DNA from: Sphingomonas sp. 67-36
GTDB lineage: Bacteria; Pseudomonadota; Alphaproteobacteria; Sphingomonadales; Sphingomonadaceae
Length of the DNA: 64,000 nucleotides
Assembly: GCA_001897375.1 (NCBI GenBank)
Contig: MKSU01000021.1
Span: 1 to 64,000, forward strand
Direction: 5' to 3'
In this document: positions 47,472 to 55,869 of the stretch, piece after piece
How the letters are laid out: each line of letters starts with the position of its first letter
Position numbering within the stretch: the stretch's first letter is position 1
Notes under the pieces: model-generated
Told to the model about the DNA's origin: nothing
Seen by the model: the letters and a program-made list of their open reading frames with translations, nothing else
The model's database searches: none
Translations under genes and position numbers: made by a program

Positions 47472-48422
47472 TCACTCATCCGTCTTGGAACGAACAACGG
47501 CGCCTGGGCCATAGAGTGTATTCGTCGCGGCCGCGAAACCCTCAATATCGTCGGCGGAAAACTCGCCGCTGATGGGATCGTCGCCGAGGCTTTCGCGGGA
47601 GAGCCGCAAAGGTCGCGTCGTGTAACGATTGATCTGGCCGACGGCGTCCCTCAGCGGTGTTTCGTGGAACGATAGGTGACCGGACCGCCAAAGGCCCCGT
47701 TCGTCCGGTGAAATCCGGGTTGCACGCAGTGGCAGATCCTTGTCGATCGTGATCGACTGGCCCGGGGTCAGCACGCGCCGCTCGCCGTTGGCGAGGTTCA
47801 CGACCTCGACCGAGCCCTCGTAAAGGACGACGTCGATCGCGTGATCGCGTCGGAAGACATCGAACTTCGTGCCGCGCGCCGTGACTGTTGCGTCATGATC
47901 GACCGTCACAACGAACGGCCTGCGTGCGTCGTGCCGGACCTCGAAATAGGCCCGTCCCTTTGTGAGCGACACTTCCCGGTCGCGAGAGGTGAATGCCGTG
48001 CTGATGCCGGAGTCCGTATCAAGCTGGACCCGCGTTCCGTCATCCAGGCGGAGCACCGAGCGCTCACCGGCGATCGTCGTGTAATGCTCGGTTGGAGTGG
48101 TGACGAGCCCGCCGCTGAAAAACAGCAGTATGGCGGCCGCCGCCGATGCCAGCGCTAGCGCCGGCATCGCAAAGCGGTGCCAAACGGGCCTGCGGCGCGT
48201 GTTCTGTGCGCGGTTTATAGCGGCCGCAATATCGGGATCTGAGCTGAGCCTTCCGCTTGAGTCCCAAAACGCTTCAGCGCGTGCATAGGCCTCGGCGTTG
48301 TTCGGGTTTCGGCGCCAGCGCGCGAAATCGGCGAGGTCGTGCGTCGAGACGCTGCGCGATTGCAGCCTGGATATCCAAAGGGCCGCCTCATCGTCGGCAT
48401 TATGCTGGTCGCTTACGCTCAT
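47472..48422 (-). CDS. FecR-type anti-sigma factor
   Basis: A 316-residue FecR protein. The cytosolic N-terminus (DUF4880-like, EAALWISRLQS...ARWRRNPNNAEAYARAEAFW) precedes a membrane helix (MPALALASAAAAILLFFSGGL, about residues 84-104). The periplasmic FecR domain (ERSVLRLDDGTRVQLDTDSG, EVSLTKGRAYFEV) and a C-terminal DUF4974-like part (FHETPLRDAVGQINRYT) follow. It holds the ECF sigma factor inactive until the STN receptor signals. It starts 9 nt after the sigma gene. Confidence 0.92.
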   Translation of the reverse strand: MSVSDQHNADDEAALWISRLQSRSVSTHDLADFARWRRNPNNAEAYARAEAFWDSSGRLSSDPDIAAAINRAQNTRRRPVWHRFAMPALALASAAAAILLFFSGGLVTTPTEHYTTIAGERSVLRLDDGTRVQLDTDSGISTAFTSRDREVSLTKGRAYFEVRHDARRPFVVTVDHDATVTARGTKFDVFRRDHAIDVVLYEGSVEVVNLANGERRVLTPGQSITIDKDLPLRATRISPDERGLWRSGHLSFHETPLRDAVGQINRYTTRPLRLSRESLGDDPISGEFSADDIEGFAAATNTLYGPGAVVRSKTDE

Positions 48423-48431
48423 GATTCGCCG

Positions 48432-48953
48432 TCATCGTCCCAGTTCATCGAGACACATTCTGACCGCCTTGGCGAGTCGCCATTCCACTGTCTTAACCGA
48501 TATTCGAAGCGCTTGCCCAATCTCGACCTGAGTCATTGGCGAAAATCGCGCGAGAATGAAGACCTCGCGTATATCCGCCGGCAGGTTCAGGATGGCGCGC
48601 TTCAGCGAAAGCGTCGCCTCCTGATCGGCGGCCGTGAGCAATCTTGGGCCGAGTGCCTGCTCGTCGAGCGACACTTGGCAATCGATGCCCCGGGCGCGTG
48701 CCCGGCGCTGCTCGTCCGTGACGAGGTTCCCTGCGATCCTGATGAGCAAAGCACGGGGATGCCTGTTCCGGCTCTGGCGGTCGTAGCGGCCAAAGCGGAT
48801 GAAGCTTTCTTGGACGAGGTCGTCGACATCGCACTGGTTTCCCAGCCGGTGCCGCAGCCTTCTACTCAACCACGGCGAGAGCTCGCGATACTGCTCGTCC
48901 AAGCTCGCGTCATGGCTGATGACGATTGGATCATCGATGCCCAGACCCTTCAC
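48432..48953 (-). CDS. FecI-type ECF sigma factor
   Basis: A 173-residue ECF sigma factor. Region 2 (LSPWLSRRLRHRLGNQCDVDDLVQESFIRFGRY) and region 4 (LPADIREVFILARFSPMTQVEIGQALRISVKTVEWRLAKAV) are clear. I place the start at the GTG at 48953, because a perfect AGGAGG lies at 48960-48965, 6 nt upstream, and because the longer frame adds 58 unrelated residues. It heads the minus-strand half of the lasso locus and is controlled by the following FecR. Confidence 0.9.
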   Translation of the reverse strand: MKGLGIDDPIVISHDASLDEQYRELSPWLSRRLRHRLGNQCDVDDLVQESFIRFGRYDRQSRNRHPRALLIRIAGNLVTDEQRRARARGIDCQVSLDEQALGPRLLTAADQEATLSLKRAILNLPADIREVFILARFSPMTQVEIGQALRISVKTVEWRLAKAVRMCLDELGR

Positions 48954-49533
48954 TACCCACCTCCTTCGAGGCGTGGAGCAAAGAGTGACCGCACAGGCGC
49001 ATGGGCGTCGCGGCCACCATCGATATGGGCCGCCGACGTTTCCGTCCGTCACAAGGGCTTCCACACCCCTTCGACAGCCGGCGCTGCCGATGCGGATGAA
49101 GTTGCCCGATGCTGACGCCAGGAGCAAGGGGTCGGGTGTTGGAACCTCTGTGGGAGGTCCGCTATTTGCGACGGCGCCCGCGCCTTTACCCTTGCGAGTC
49201 CCAGGCAGACGGCGACGCTGCTATTTCACGGCACCCGACCGCCAAGACGTATCGCAGCGTCCACGACGCCGCAACGCAGGCACGCGGTTATCCGAGACCA
49301 TCCGTTGGTAAGGAGAACATGATTGGCGCTACGTGCGCTCCGTCTAGCTACTGTGTCTGAAGCGCTGCACATATCCAAGCGCCATCCCTATGGCTTGTGC
49401 GCAAATCAAGCCGATGAAGGCAGTTTATCTGCGGCGGGCCGCGCGCTGCCCATGATTGGGAAGCGCGAATGACATTCGGCTTGCGTGCCCCGCGCTCGGT
49501 GCGCCAATCAATGGCTACCATGAGCATGCCAAC
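48954..49533. other. Region between the lasso locus and the toxin island
   Basis: No clear gene is present. One tiny frame, ATG at 49319 (MIGATCAPSSYCV, 13 residues), has a good AAGGAGA site at 49310-49316. It could be a leader peptide, a truncated gene start or chance. The sigma gene promoter should lie within the left third of this stretch. Confidence 0.4.
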
Positions 49534-49764
49534 ATGATCGATCGAGTCGAAGCTCTGATCCGACGCCTCGCACCGGCCGCGATTTGCGACCAATGTATCG
49601 CCGACCGCCTAAACCTCGCCGCGCGGCACCAGGTGACTCATCGCACCCGCGAACTGGCTGGCTTGGCGAGCTTCGAATGCGCCACTGGTCCTTGTTCGCT
49701 GTGCGATACCAGTACGACCGCAATCCGCTTTATCGGAAGAAAAAGGCTGGGATTACGCGCGTGA
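49534..49764 (+). CDS. Small Cys4 zinc-finger-like protein
   Basis: A 76-residue frame, MIDRVEALIRRLAPAAICDQ..., with two CxxC pairs (CDQC and CSLC). Between them are HQVTHRTRELAGLASFE, conserved-looking family residues (THRTRELAG). It resembles small plasmid- and phage-borne zinc proteins of unknown function. The two CxxC pairs suggest one structural zinc. No Shine-Dalgarno site is strong. It is a lone gene before the Fic locus. Confidence 0.55.
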   Translation: MIDRVEALIRRLAPAAICDQCIADRLNLAARHQVTHRTRELAGLASFECATGPCSLCDTSTTAIRFIGRKRLGLRA

Positions 49765-49951
49765 CAGGCAGGGGAGTTCGATTCCCGAAGTAGCAATAGG
49801 ACCCTAACCGTAGGGATCATGTAACCGTGTGCGTCTACAGAGTTCCCACGCGCGACGTTCCGAAAGACGCTGCGTCCAGGGTGGATATTGGCTGAAGTAC
49901 GAGGACATAGGAAGTGCAGCGGCATCGATCCAGCCGTAGCTGGCGGCACTA

Positions 49952-50002
49952 CTTAAACCCCAAAAGTTTGCAAAAAAGAGTGCTTAAACCCCGAAAGCTT
50001 GC
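49952..50002 (+). repeat. Two 20-bp direct repeats before the Fic gene
   Basis: CTTAAACCCC(A)AAAGTTTGC at 49952-49971 and CTTAAACCCCGAAAGCTTGC at 49983-50002 differ at two positions and start 31 bp (three helical turns) apart, just before the AbiEi-like/Fic start at 50028. Such spacing suits cooperative binding by a winged-helix repressor, presumably the fused N-terminal domain. Confidence 0.65.
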
Positions 50003-50027
50003 TACACTGCTTCCGAGGAGGCTCTGA

Positions 50028-51527
50028 ATGCCCAAAAATTTGCTTGAAGGGTTGCCCGAGGTTTTCCTGTCGACGACCGCGATCTCAGTGGCCGTTTCGC
50101 GGGCGGTCAGCAACGGCACCCTGCGCCAAATCGGTTCCAAACTCTACACCTTCAATCTGGTCGACACGCCCGAACGGATCGTTAGCCGCCATTTATGGCA
50201 GTTGGTGGCAGCCTACCTTCCCGATGCTCTAATCGCCGACCGCACGGCGATCGAGTTGCGTCCGGCAAGCGACGGATCGATCTTCGTCATTTCGAGCCGC
50301 AAGCGCGACATCGAATTGCCCGGCGTCGTCATCCGTTCACGTGCGGGGCCTGGGGCGTTGGAAATCGACCGCCGTTTCGTCGGTGGCCTCTTCCTGTCGT
50401 CGCCAGCACGCGCCTACCTCGATAACATGGCTCCCTCGCGACGCCGAAAAGGCGAAGTCAGCCGTACCTTGAACCGCCAGGAGATCGAGGTCCGCGTCGA
50501 CGACGTTATCCGCCGTAACGGGGCCGAGGCGCTCAATGCCATTCGCGACGAGGCGCGCCGAATCGCGCCGCTCATCGAGCGCGAGCAGGAGTTCGAGACG
50601 TTCGACCGGCTGGTCGGCGCCATGCTCGGCACGCGCAAAGATCGACTGACATCCGAACGTGCCCAGGCCCGCCAGTCCGCCAAGCCCTTTGATCCCGAAC
50701 GGATCGTCCTTTTCGAGCGGCTTCACAGCGAGCTGCACGCCAGCGCGCCGGTCACGCGCATCGCGACCGAGCGCGACGGGGAAGGGCGGGCGACGCTCGC
50801 CTTCTTCGAGGCGTATTTCTCCAACTTCATCGAAGGCACCGAGTTCGAGGTCGAAGAGGCGGCCGATATCGTTTTTCGGAACGTGATCCCGCGCGATCGT
50901 CCCGAGGATGCTCACGATGTTCTCGGCACCTGGCAGATCGTTTCCGATCCGGTGGAAATGGCGCGAACTCCGCGGGATTACGAGACATTGCTGGCGCTGC
51001 TTCGCGACCGTCATGCCTTGTTGATGGCGGCGCGCCCCGACAAGCGACCCGGAAAATTCAAGATTGAAGGCAATCGCGCCGGCCAAACGGTGTTCGTCGC
51101 GCCCGAGCAGGTCGAAGGGACACTTGCCCGCGGCTTCGAGTATTACCGAAGTCTCAACTCGCCCTTCGCGCGGGCTGTGTTCATGATGTTCCTCGTCTCG
51201 GAGGTTCACCCCTTCACCGACGGCAACGGTCGCATCGCGCGCATCATGATGAACGCCGAACTGGTGTCGGCTGGGGAAGAGCGGATCATCATTCCGACCG
51301 TGTTTCGCGGCAATTATCTGTCGGCGCTGAAGGCGATATCGCTCAATTCGCAGCCGCAGCCGATCGTGCGCACGCTCGACTTCGCCCGCAAATGGGTGAT
51401 GGCCGTCGATTGGGGTGAGCTTGAAGTGACGAGGCGAGTCCTGACTGACCTCCATGCTTTCGTGGACCCGGCCGATGCCGATGAGCGTGGCATCCGCCTT
51501 CGTCTTCGTGATGGACTTGCGTCATGA
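50028..51527 (+). CDS. AbiEi-like winged helix-Fic fusion protein
   Basis: A 499-residue fusion. The N-terminal 190 residues resemble an AbiEi-type antitoxin (winged-helix part TTAISVAVSRAVSNGTLRQIGSKLYTFNLVDTPE, then a DNA-binding or effector region). The C-terminal part is a Fic domain with HPFTDGNGRIAR (about residues 394-405) and an inhibitory helix SNFIEG (about 264-269), i.e. the S/T-x3-E-G motif placed N-terminal to the Fic core. Fic proteins AMPylate proteins, and the Glu of the inhibitory motif blocks ATP. Toxin and antitoxin functions may be joined in one chain. Confidence 0.85.
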   Translation: MPKNLLEGLPEVFLSTTAISVAVSRAVSNGTLRQIGSKLYTFNLVDTPERIVSRHLWQLVAAYLPDALIADRTAIELRPASDGSIFVISSRKRDIELPGVVIRSRAGPGALEIDRRFVGGLFLSSPARAYLDNMAPSRRRKGEVSRTLNRQEIEVRVDDVIRRNGAEALNAIRDEARRIAPLIEREQEFETFDRLVGAMLGTRKDRLTSERAQARQSAKPFDPERIVLFERLHSELHASAPVTRIATERDGEGRATLAFFEAYFSNFIEGTEFEVEEAADIVFRNVIPRDRPEDAHDVLGTWQIVSDPVEMARTPRDYETLLALLRDRHALLMAARPDKRPGKFKIEGNRAGQTVFVAPEQVEGTLARGFEYYRSLNSPFARAVFMMFLVSEVHPFTDGNGRIARIMMNAELVSAGEERIIIPTVFRGNYLSALKAISLNSQPQPIVRTLDFARKWVMAVDWGELEVTRRVLTDLHAFVDPADADERGIRLRLRDGLAS

Positions 51528-51637
51528 TCAGCGCATCGACGACCAATCCGCTGATGCACGCGCTGGAGCAATGCGATGGTTGGAAGCCGACGGTCGAGCG
51601 AACCTAAATGATGTAGGCCGTAGAATTGCCGCCGACG

Positions 51638-52546
51638 TCAAAAATCTGCAAGGCGCTCTTTGCAGGCCGTATCGACAAGGTTTTGTAGGACACCAACACG
51701 CTCAATGAGCCAATCGAGTTCGGTTACCGTGATTTGATAGTGCGGCGAATAGCGGGCATCGACATAGGCTCGCCGCACGAGCTCAAAACAGCGTTGCTGG
51801 ACGCGGGTTTCTCGTGGCCATGCTGCGATCAGGCCAGGGGCTAGGCGTTCGGCCTGCGAACGCAGGAAATTGAGTTTGTGACTTTTCGGACTGTACAGCG
51901 TGAGGACCAGCAGAGTGCAGTGATAGAATCGCTCGGCAGCTTGGTGAAGAAGAAATGCGGCCTCCTTCATCATACCTTCGTCCCGTGCTCCCGTCGCCAA
52001 CTTGAGGAAATTGCCAGCGCTTGGAAGCCATTCATCAGCAAACTGCTGTGCCTCCTCATTCGCAGCCTGCTTCGATAGCGGTTTGGCGCGAACGAACGGG
52101 TGATCGGGCGCTTCGTAGAGGGCTATGCCATCACGGACAATGTCGATGAAAAACGGTCTGCCGCGCTTCAGCTGGCGATCGACATCTGCGAGGCTGTGCA
52201 CGATCAGATTAACGGGGGTGATGACGCTGTCGCCGGCGTCGTGTTCGCGCACCAGCCGGTCTTCCGCCAGGCTCCAATATTCGCCGTCGACCAGCTCGTC
52301 ATGATTGACGACGACCAGGATGTCGAAATCGGAGAAATAGCGGCCGATCGGATCGGCAACCCAATCCCCGCGCGCATAGGAGCCGAACAGGATGATCTTG
52401 AGGATCCGGCCGGCTTTGCGGTGCGGCGCGTTGCGTCCGGCCAGCGCGTCTTCGAATTCCCCGAAGACGATGCGCACCACCTCGCGCAGTTCGGCACGCG
52501 CGGCTTCCGGCAAGTGCTCCAAATCACGCCGCATAGAGTCGGTCAT
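51638..52546 (-). CDS. Nucleotidyltransferase-HEPN fusion protein
   Basis: A 302-residue protein with an N-terminal MNT-type nucleotidyltransferase, motifs ILFGSYARGDW (about 51-61) and SDFDILVVV (about 71-79), and a C-terminal HEPN domain (AAFLLHQAAERFYHCTLLVLTLY and later RRAYVDARYSPHYQI). In MNT-HEPN systems these are separate toxin and antitoxin; here they are one chain. The ATG at 52546 overlaps the RES gene end by 23 nt. It is the last gene of the toxin operon. Confidence 0.82.
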   Translation of the reverse strand: MTDSMRRDLEHLPEAARAELREVVRIVFGEFEDALAGRNAPHRKAGRILKIILFGSYARGDWVADPIGRYFSDFDILVVVNHDELVDGEYWSLAEDRLVREHDAGDSVITPVNLIVHSLADVDRQLKRGRPFFIDIVRDGIALYEAPDHPFVRAKPLSKQAANEEAQQFADEWLPSAGNFLKLATGARDEGMMKEAAFLLHQAAERFYHCTLLVLTLYSPKSHKLNFLRSQAERLAPGLIAAWPRETRVQQRCFELVRRAYVDARYSPHYQITVTELDWLIERVGVLQNLVDTACKERLADF

Positions 52547-53006
52547 CCCACCAAACCGGTTCCGGTAGTGCAAAGCTTATAGCGCGTGCGTCGGGATGAC
52601 GCGGGTTGATAAGGATGTTTCGCTCGATCCGAGCCGGGATCGAAGGAACGAGGAGCAATGCGCTGCGCTGCTCGTCGTACCAAGCGAGCCCGTAAGCCTT
52701 GCAGATCTCTTCGGCTTTGCCGTCCCAGCCGGGATGGTTCGCCGCTTGAAAGACCTCGTAGCTCAGGCCGTTTGGTATCGTTATCCGAACAGAATACTGG
52801 TTGGGCGGCATCACGGCGCTGGCATGGACCAGTTTTTCAAGCATCGCCGTCGAGTAGAATTCGCTCGAATAGATGATTGGACTCGCTGCCGTGTTCCATC
52901 GACCTGGGAATAATCTAGCCCCCTCAGCGCTGTAGATCGGGAAGGCTCCGTCCGGATCACCGATGCGATAAGAGGTCAGGACGCGATCGGTCGTCTGACC
53001 CGTCAC
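52524..53006 (-). CDS. RES-domain toxin
   Basis: A 160-residue RES-family NAD-degrading toxin candidate. Family residues Arg (SYRIGDP), Glu (YSSEFYSTAMLEKLVH) and a later Ser/Trp region (AWYDEQRSALLLVPS) are visible. RES proteins remove NAD, poisoning metabolism, unless held by a Xre/MbcA-type antitoxin. The GTG start overlaps the antitoxin stop (GTGA), the usual order antitoxin then toxin. It overlaps the nucleotidyltransferase-HEPN gene as well. Confidence 0.88.
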   Translation of the reverse strand: MTGQTTDRVLTSYRIGDPDGAFPIYSAEGARLFPGRWNTAASPIIYSSEFYSTAMLEKLVHASAVMPPNQYSVRITIPNGLSYEVFQAANHPGWDGKAEEICKAYGLAWYDEQRSALLLVPSIPARIERNILINPRHPDARAISFALPEPVWWDDRLYAA

Positions 53007-53431
53007 GCCGCGCCGCCATAGGCCGCCCGACCGAGCACATTGATAACAGCGTCTGCCCCCGGTCCCGTCGCCAAAGCGACATCGAGGGGCGATTGTCCAT
53101 CGAGCATCGCATGGCCGCGGGACATGAACTCGCGCGCCTTGACGGGATCCCTATAGATTTCCAGAGCGAAGCTCATCACTTTGGCGAGGCGCGCAAGCCG
53201 GTCCCCTTCTTCGCTCGTCAGGCGGCTTGTCTTATTGCGGCGGTCAAGGGTAGCCCGGGGAATAAGGCGATATTTGAACGCATTGTCGTCAGGCGCCACC
53301 ACCGAGGCCAGTCTGTTCACCGCGCTAACTGGCAATCCGTCTAGGATCTTGCGCGCAAGAGCCAACCGAGATTCCGCGGGGCCGCGGGGCAGTCCGAGCA
53401 ATCCCTCTACAGAAGCAAGTTGCGAGGCCAT
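53003..53431 (-). CDS. Xre/MbcA/ParS-type antitoxin
   Basis: A 142-residue antitoxin of the Xre/MbcA/ParS (DUF2384) family. The N-terminus has a helix-turn-helix-like segment (LPVSAVNRLASVVAPDDNAFKYRLIPRATLDRR). The C-terminal MbcA part is EIYRDPVKAREFMSRGHAMLDGQSPLDVALATGPGADAVINVLGRA. It neutralises the RES toxin and represses the operon. The ATG at 53431 follows GGAG; a TTG five codons upstream is less likely. Confidence 0.87.
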   Translation of the reverse strand: MASQLASVEGLLGLPRGPAESRLALARKILDGLPVSAVNRLASVVAPDDNAFKYRLIPRATLDRRNKTSRLTSEEGDRLARLAKVMSFALEIYRDPVKAREFMSRGHAMLDGQSPLDVALATGPGADAVINVLGRAAYGGAA

Positions 53432-53831
53432 CGTGCTATTCTCCAAGTGAAGCGAATATATGTCTCAGCTGGGAATAGCGCAAGTGTGGTTAGGTCCCTG
53501 GTCGATAGCCCTAGCCAGTCGTCAGCGCGGCGGGTTGGGGAATCACAATGTGTACTGGCAGCCCTCGAAGGCGCGCCTGCGAGTCGCAGAATCAAGTTTG
53601 AGCGCTCCGCTCGGTGTGCGCCGGACAGCGTGTCCCGGGTCGTCGTCACCGCGTCCCGCAATGGGCTGCCTCCTGTCCCTGTTCTCCGGACGGCGCGGCT
53701 CAAAAGCGGCTCTCAAGGCCGGCACAATCAGTGATTTGCGCCATCTTCGTTTGAATCCGTTGCGACCTTAAGATCCCCGAAACACCCTCTTCATGGATGC
53801 GGCTCGCGCATCCCGCAGAAGGGGAAAGGAA
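53432..53831. other. Intergenic region before the conjugation operon
   Basis: No gene is recognised. The region should hold the divergent promoters of the xre-res operon and of the tra operon. No oriT-like inverted repeats with a nick-site signature were evident by eye. Confidence 0.4.
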
Positions 53832-54152
53832 ATGCAGTCGATCCTGAAACAGGGCGCGCGCGCGGAGCTGGCGGTCCTCGCCTTTTTCGCCGCCGCGTTC
53901 ATCCTCCTGTTCTTCGCCGGCCCGGCCTTCGCCGGCGCCGACACGACGTTCAACACGGCTTTGACGAAGTTCACGAACTTCCTCGAGGGCTCGGGCGGCA
54001 AAATCATCACCGTGCTCAGCCTCGCGGGTGGCATCGTCGCACTCGCTTCCGGCCGCTTCTCGCTGAGCCAGGTCGCGATCCCGGTCGGCGTCGGCGTGGG
54101 CGCCGGCACCGGCATTCCGATTGTCACCTCGACGGTGACCGCGACGATCTGA
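53832..54152 (+). CDS. F-type pilin (TraA/TrbC-like)
   Basis: A 106-residue pilin precursor. A long leader with a hydrophobic helix (ELAVLAFFAAAFILLFFAGPAFA) ends in AFA before GADTTFNTAL, a leader-peptidase-like cleavage. The mature part of about 70 residues has two helices (IITVLSLAGGIVALASGRFSL and VAIPVGVGVGAGTGIPIV). The ATG at 53832 follows AAAGGA. It opens the tra operon and would be the pilus subunit of the conjugative apparatus. Confidence 0.78.
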   Translation: MQSILKQGARAELAVLAFFAAAFILLFFAGPAFAGADTTFNTALTKFTNFLEGSGGKIITVLSLAGGIVALASGRFSLSQVAIPVGVGVGAGTGIPIVTSTVTATI

Positions 54153-54210
54153 TCGGTCCGACGCCCGGCGGCGTTTAGCGGCGCGGTCGGGCTCCAGGAG
54201 GGGGTGGCGC

Positions 54211-54501
54211 ATGGCCCAGGACAAGTTTGTCATACCGTCTCATCTCGATGACCCCGAACTGATCGGGCTTTGGACGCTCGACGAGTTCCTCGCGATGATC
54301 ATTCCCTTCGTGTGGGGGATCCTGTCTCAGCATATTCTCATCGGCATGTTGGTGTCGTTTCTCGGCTGGTGGGGGCTCAAAAAGGCGAAGGCGGGTCGGG
54401 CGACATCCTGGCTGTTCCACATGGCCTATTGGCATCTGCCGGCCGGCTTCACCGGCCTCAAGGCCACGCCACCCTCGTACCTCCGGCTGATGGCAGGCTG
54501 A
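54211..54501 (+). CDS. traL: TraL, pilus assembly membrane protein
   Basis: A 96-residue TraL-like protein with the N-terminal VIPSHLDDPELIGLWTLDEFLAMI segment and two adjacent membrane helices (FLAMIIPFVWGILSQ, ILIGMLVSFLGWWGLKKAK). F-type TraL is an inner-membrane component of the channel. It is followed 1 nt later by traE. Confidence 0.85.
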   Translation: MAQDKFVIPSHLDDPELIGLWTLDEFLAMIIPFVWGILSQHILIGMLVSFLGWWGLKKAKAGRATSWLFHMAYWHLPAGFTGLKATPPSYLRLMAG

Positions 54502-54502
54502 C

Positions 54503-55072
54503 ATGGATCTCGCCTATCAACATTCCTACGGCCAGCGCCTGCTGAAACAGCGCAACATGCTGGCGATCGCGACGCTGGCGCTCGCCGGGCTCGTGGTCGT
54601 CCTGTTCCTCGTCTCGACGTCGCGCAATCGCGAGATCGTCCTTCAGCCGGTGCTGTCGTCGCCAGTGACGATCAGCAGCGCGGGCGTCAGCCGGGACTAT
54701 CTGGAGATGGTGACGCGCGACGCGGCGGTGCTGACGCTCGACCGCAGCCCGCAGAATCTCGATTACTGGATGAAGGAGGTGCTGCGCATCACCAGCCCCA
54801 AGGCCCAGGGGCGGCTCAAGGGCGATCTGCTCAAGATCATCGACGAGCAGCGTGGCTCGAGCATCGCACAATTCTTCACGATCCAGTCGATGAAGATCGA
54901 CCCCGAGCAGCTCGTGTCCGAGGTGACCGGCGAGCTTCACACTATCGTCGGCGAGAAGGTAATCTCGAACGAGGTTCGGACCTTCCGCTACACCTGGGAA
55001 TATTCCGGCCTGTCCCTGAAGCTCGTCGGCTTCGGCATGGTGCAGGCCGCGCACCCGGAAAGGGACCAATGA
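54503..55072 (+). CDS. traE: TraE, VirB8-like pilus assembly protein
   Basis: A 189-residue TraE family protein. An N-terminal membrane anchor (MLAIATLALAGLVVVLFLVS) precedes a periplasmic domain (DYLEMVTRDAAVLTLDRSPQN, WMKEVLRITSP). TraE is the VirB8-like scaffold. The stop overlaps the traK start (ATGA). Confidence 0.86.
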   Translation: MDLAYQHSYGQRLLKQRNMLAIATLALAGLVVVLFLVSTSRNREIVLQPVLSSPVTISSAGVSRDYLEMVTRDAAVLTLDRSPQNLDYWMKEVLRITSPKAQGRLKGDLLKIIDEQRGSSIAQFFTIQSMKIDPEQLVSEVTGELHTIVGEKVISNEVRTFRYTWEYSGLSLKLVGFGMVQAAHPERDQ

Positions 55073-55866
55073 TGTCGACCTATGCAATCGGCAGTGCCGC
55101 CATCGGCACGGTCTTCTTGTCGCGCACCTGGTGCCATCTGAGCCGGCTGATCGGCGCGGTCCTCATCGGCATTGCGATGATGGTGCTGGCGCCGCCGGTC
55201 TGGGCCGACCAGACGATCATGGCGGCAGACAGCGCGACCGTCGACTGCAGCGCCTCGGCGAAGGATCTGACCCGGATCAGCCTGGTGCAGGACGAGTTCG
55301 CCAGCGTCTCCAAGATCTCGACCGGCAACCCGCAGGATGATTTCTCGGTCGTCAACGAACCGGTTCGCGGCGACATCTATCTTTCTGTGCCTGACGGGTT
55401 TGGCCGCCGCGCGCTCTCGTTCTTCGCGACCAGCAAGCGCGGCTATGTCTACAAATTCGTCTGCAAGGTCGTCGGGGAAGACGCCGCGCAGGTCTTCGTC
55501 TCCAATCCGGCGATCGCCAAGGAAGGCGAGGGTGCGGCCCCGGCGGTGGCGCGGACCCCGCAGGACGAGGCGGTCGCGCTTGTCCAGGCGATGTATTCGA
55601 ACAGCGTCGTCGACGGCTACGAGATGCGCCAGCGCGCGCTCCGGCCGGTCATGGTCGGCGCGCTCAAGGTCCAGATGATTGCCGAGTATCGCGGGGCCGC
55701 GCTCGCCGGGCGCGTGCTGCGGATCGAGAACACGGGGCGCGATCCCATTGCGCTGACCGAAGCGACGGTCGCGCCGGCGAGCGCGCTTGCGGTCTCGATC
55801 GCCGAGCCGAAGCTGGCCCCCGGCCAGGTGACGACCGCCTACCTCGTCACGAGACAAGGAAACTGA
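55069..55866 (+). CDS. traK: TraK, secretin-like outer-membrane core component
   Basis: A 265-residue TraK (VirB9-like) protein with an N-terminal signal/anchor (LIGAVLIGIAMMVLAPPVWADQ). Periplasmic beta-rich domains follow (DDFSVVNEPVRGDIYLSVPDG, RVLRIENTGRDPIALTEAT). TraK with TraB and TraV builds the outer-membrane core complex. It overlaps traE and is followed 3 nt later by traB. Confidence 0.84.
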   Translation: MMSTYAIGSAAIGTVFLSRTWCHLSRLIGAVLIGIAMMVLAPPVWADQTIMAADSATVDCSASAKDLTRISLVQDEFASVSKISTGNPQDDFSVVNEPVRGDIYLSVPDGFGRRALSFFATSKRGYVYKFVCKVVGEDAAQVFVSNPAIAKEGEGAAPAVARTPQDEAVALVQAMYSNSVVDGYEMRQRALRPVMVGALKVQMIAEYRGAALAGRVLRIENTGRDPIALTEATVAPASALAVSIAEPKLAPGQVTTAYLVTRQGN

Positions 55867-55869
55867 CCG

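Noticed and set aside
48954-49127. 58-codon N-terminal extension of the ECF sigma frame
   Set aside because: It precedes a perfect AGGAGG-spaced GTG and has no sigma similarity.
49760-49800. tRNA T-arm-like GGGAGTTCGATTCCC
   Set aside because: The stem does not pair as a T-arm in the right register and no other tRNA arms or acceptor stem are present nearby, so it is not a tRNA gene or a convincing tRNA attachment site.
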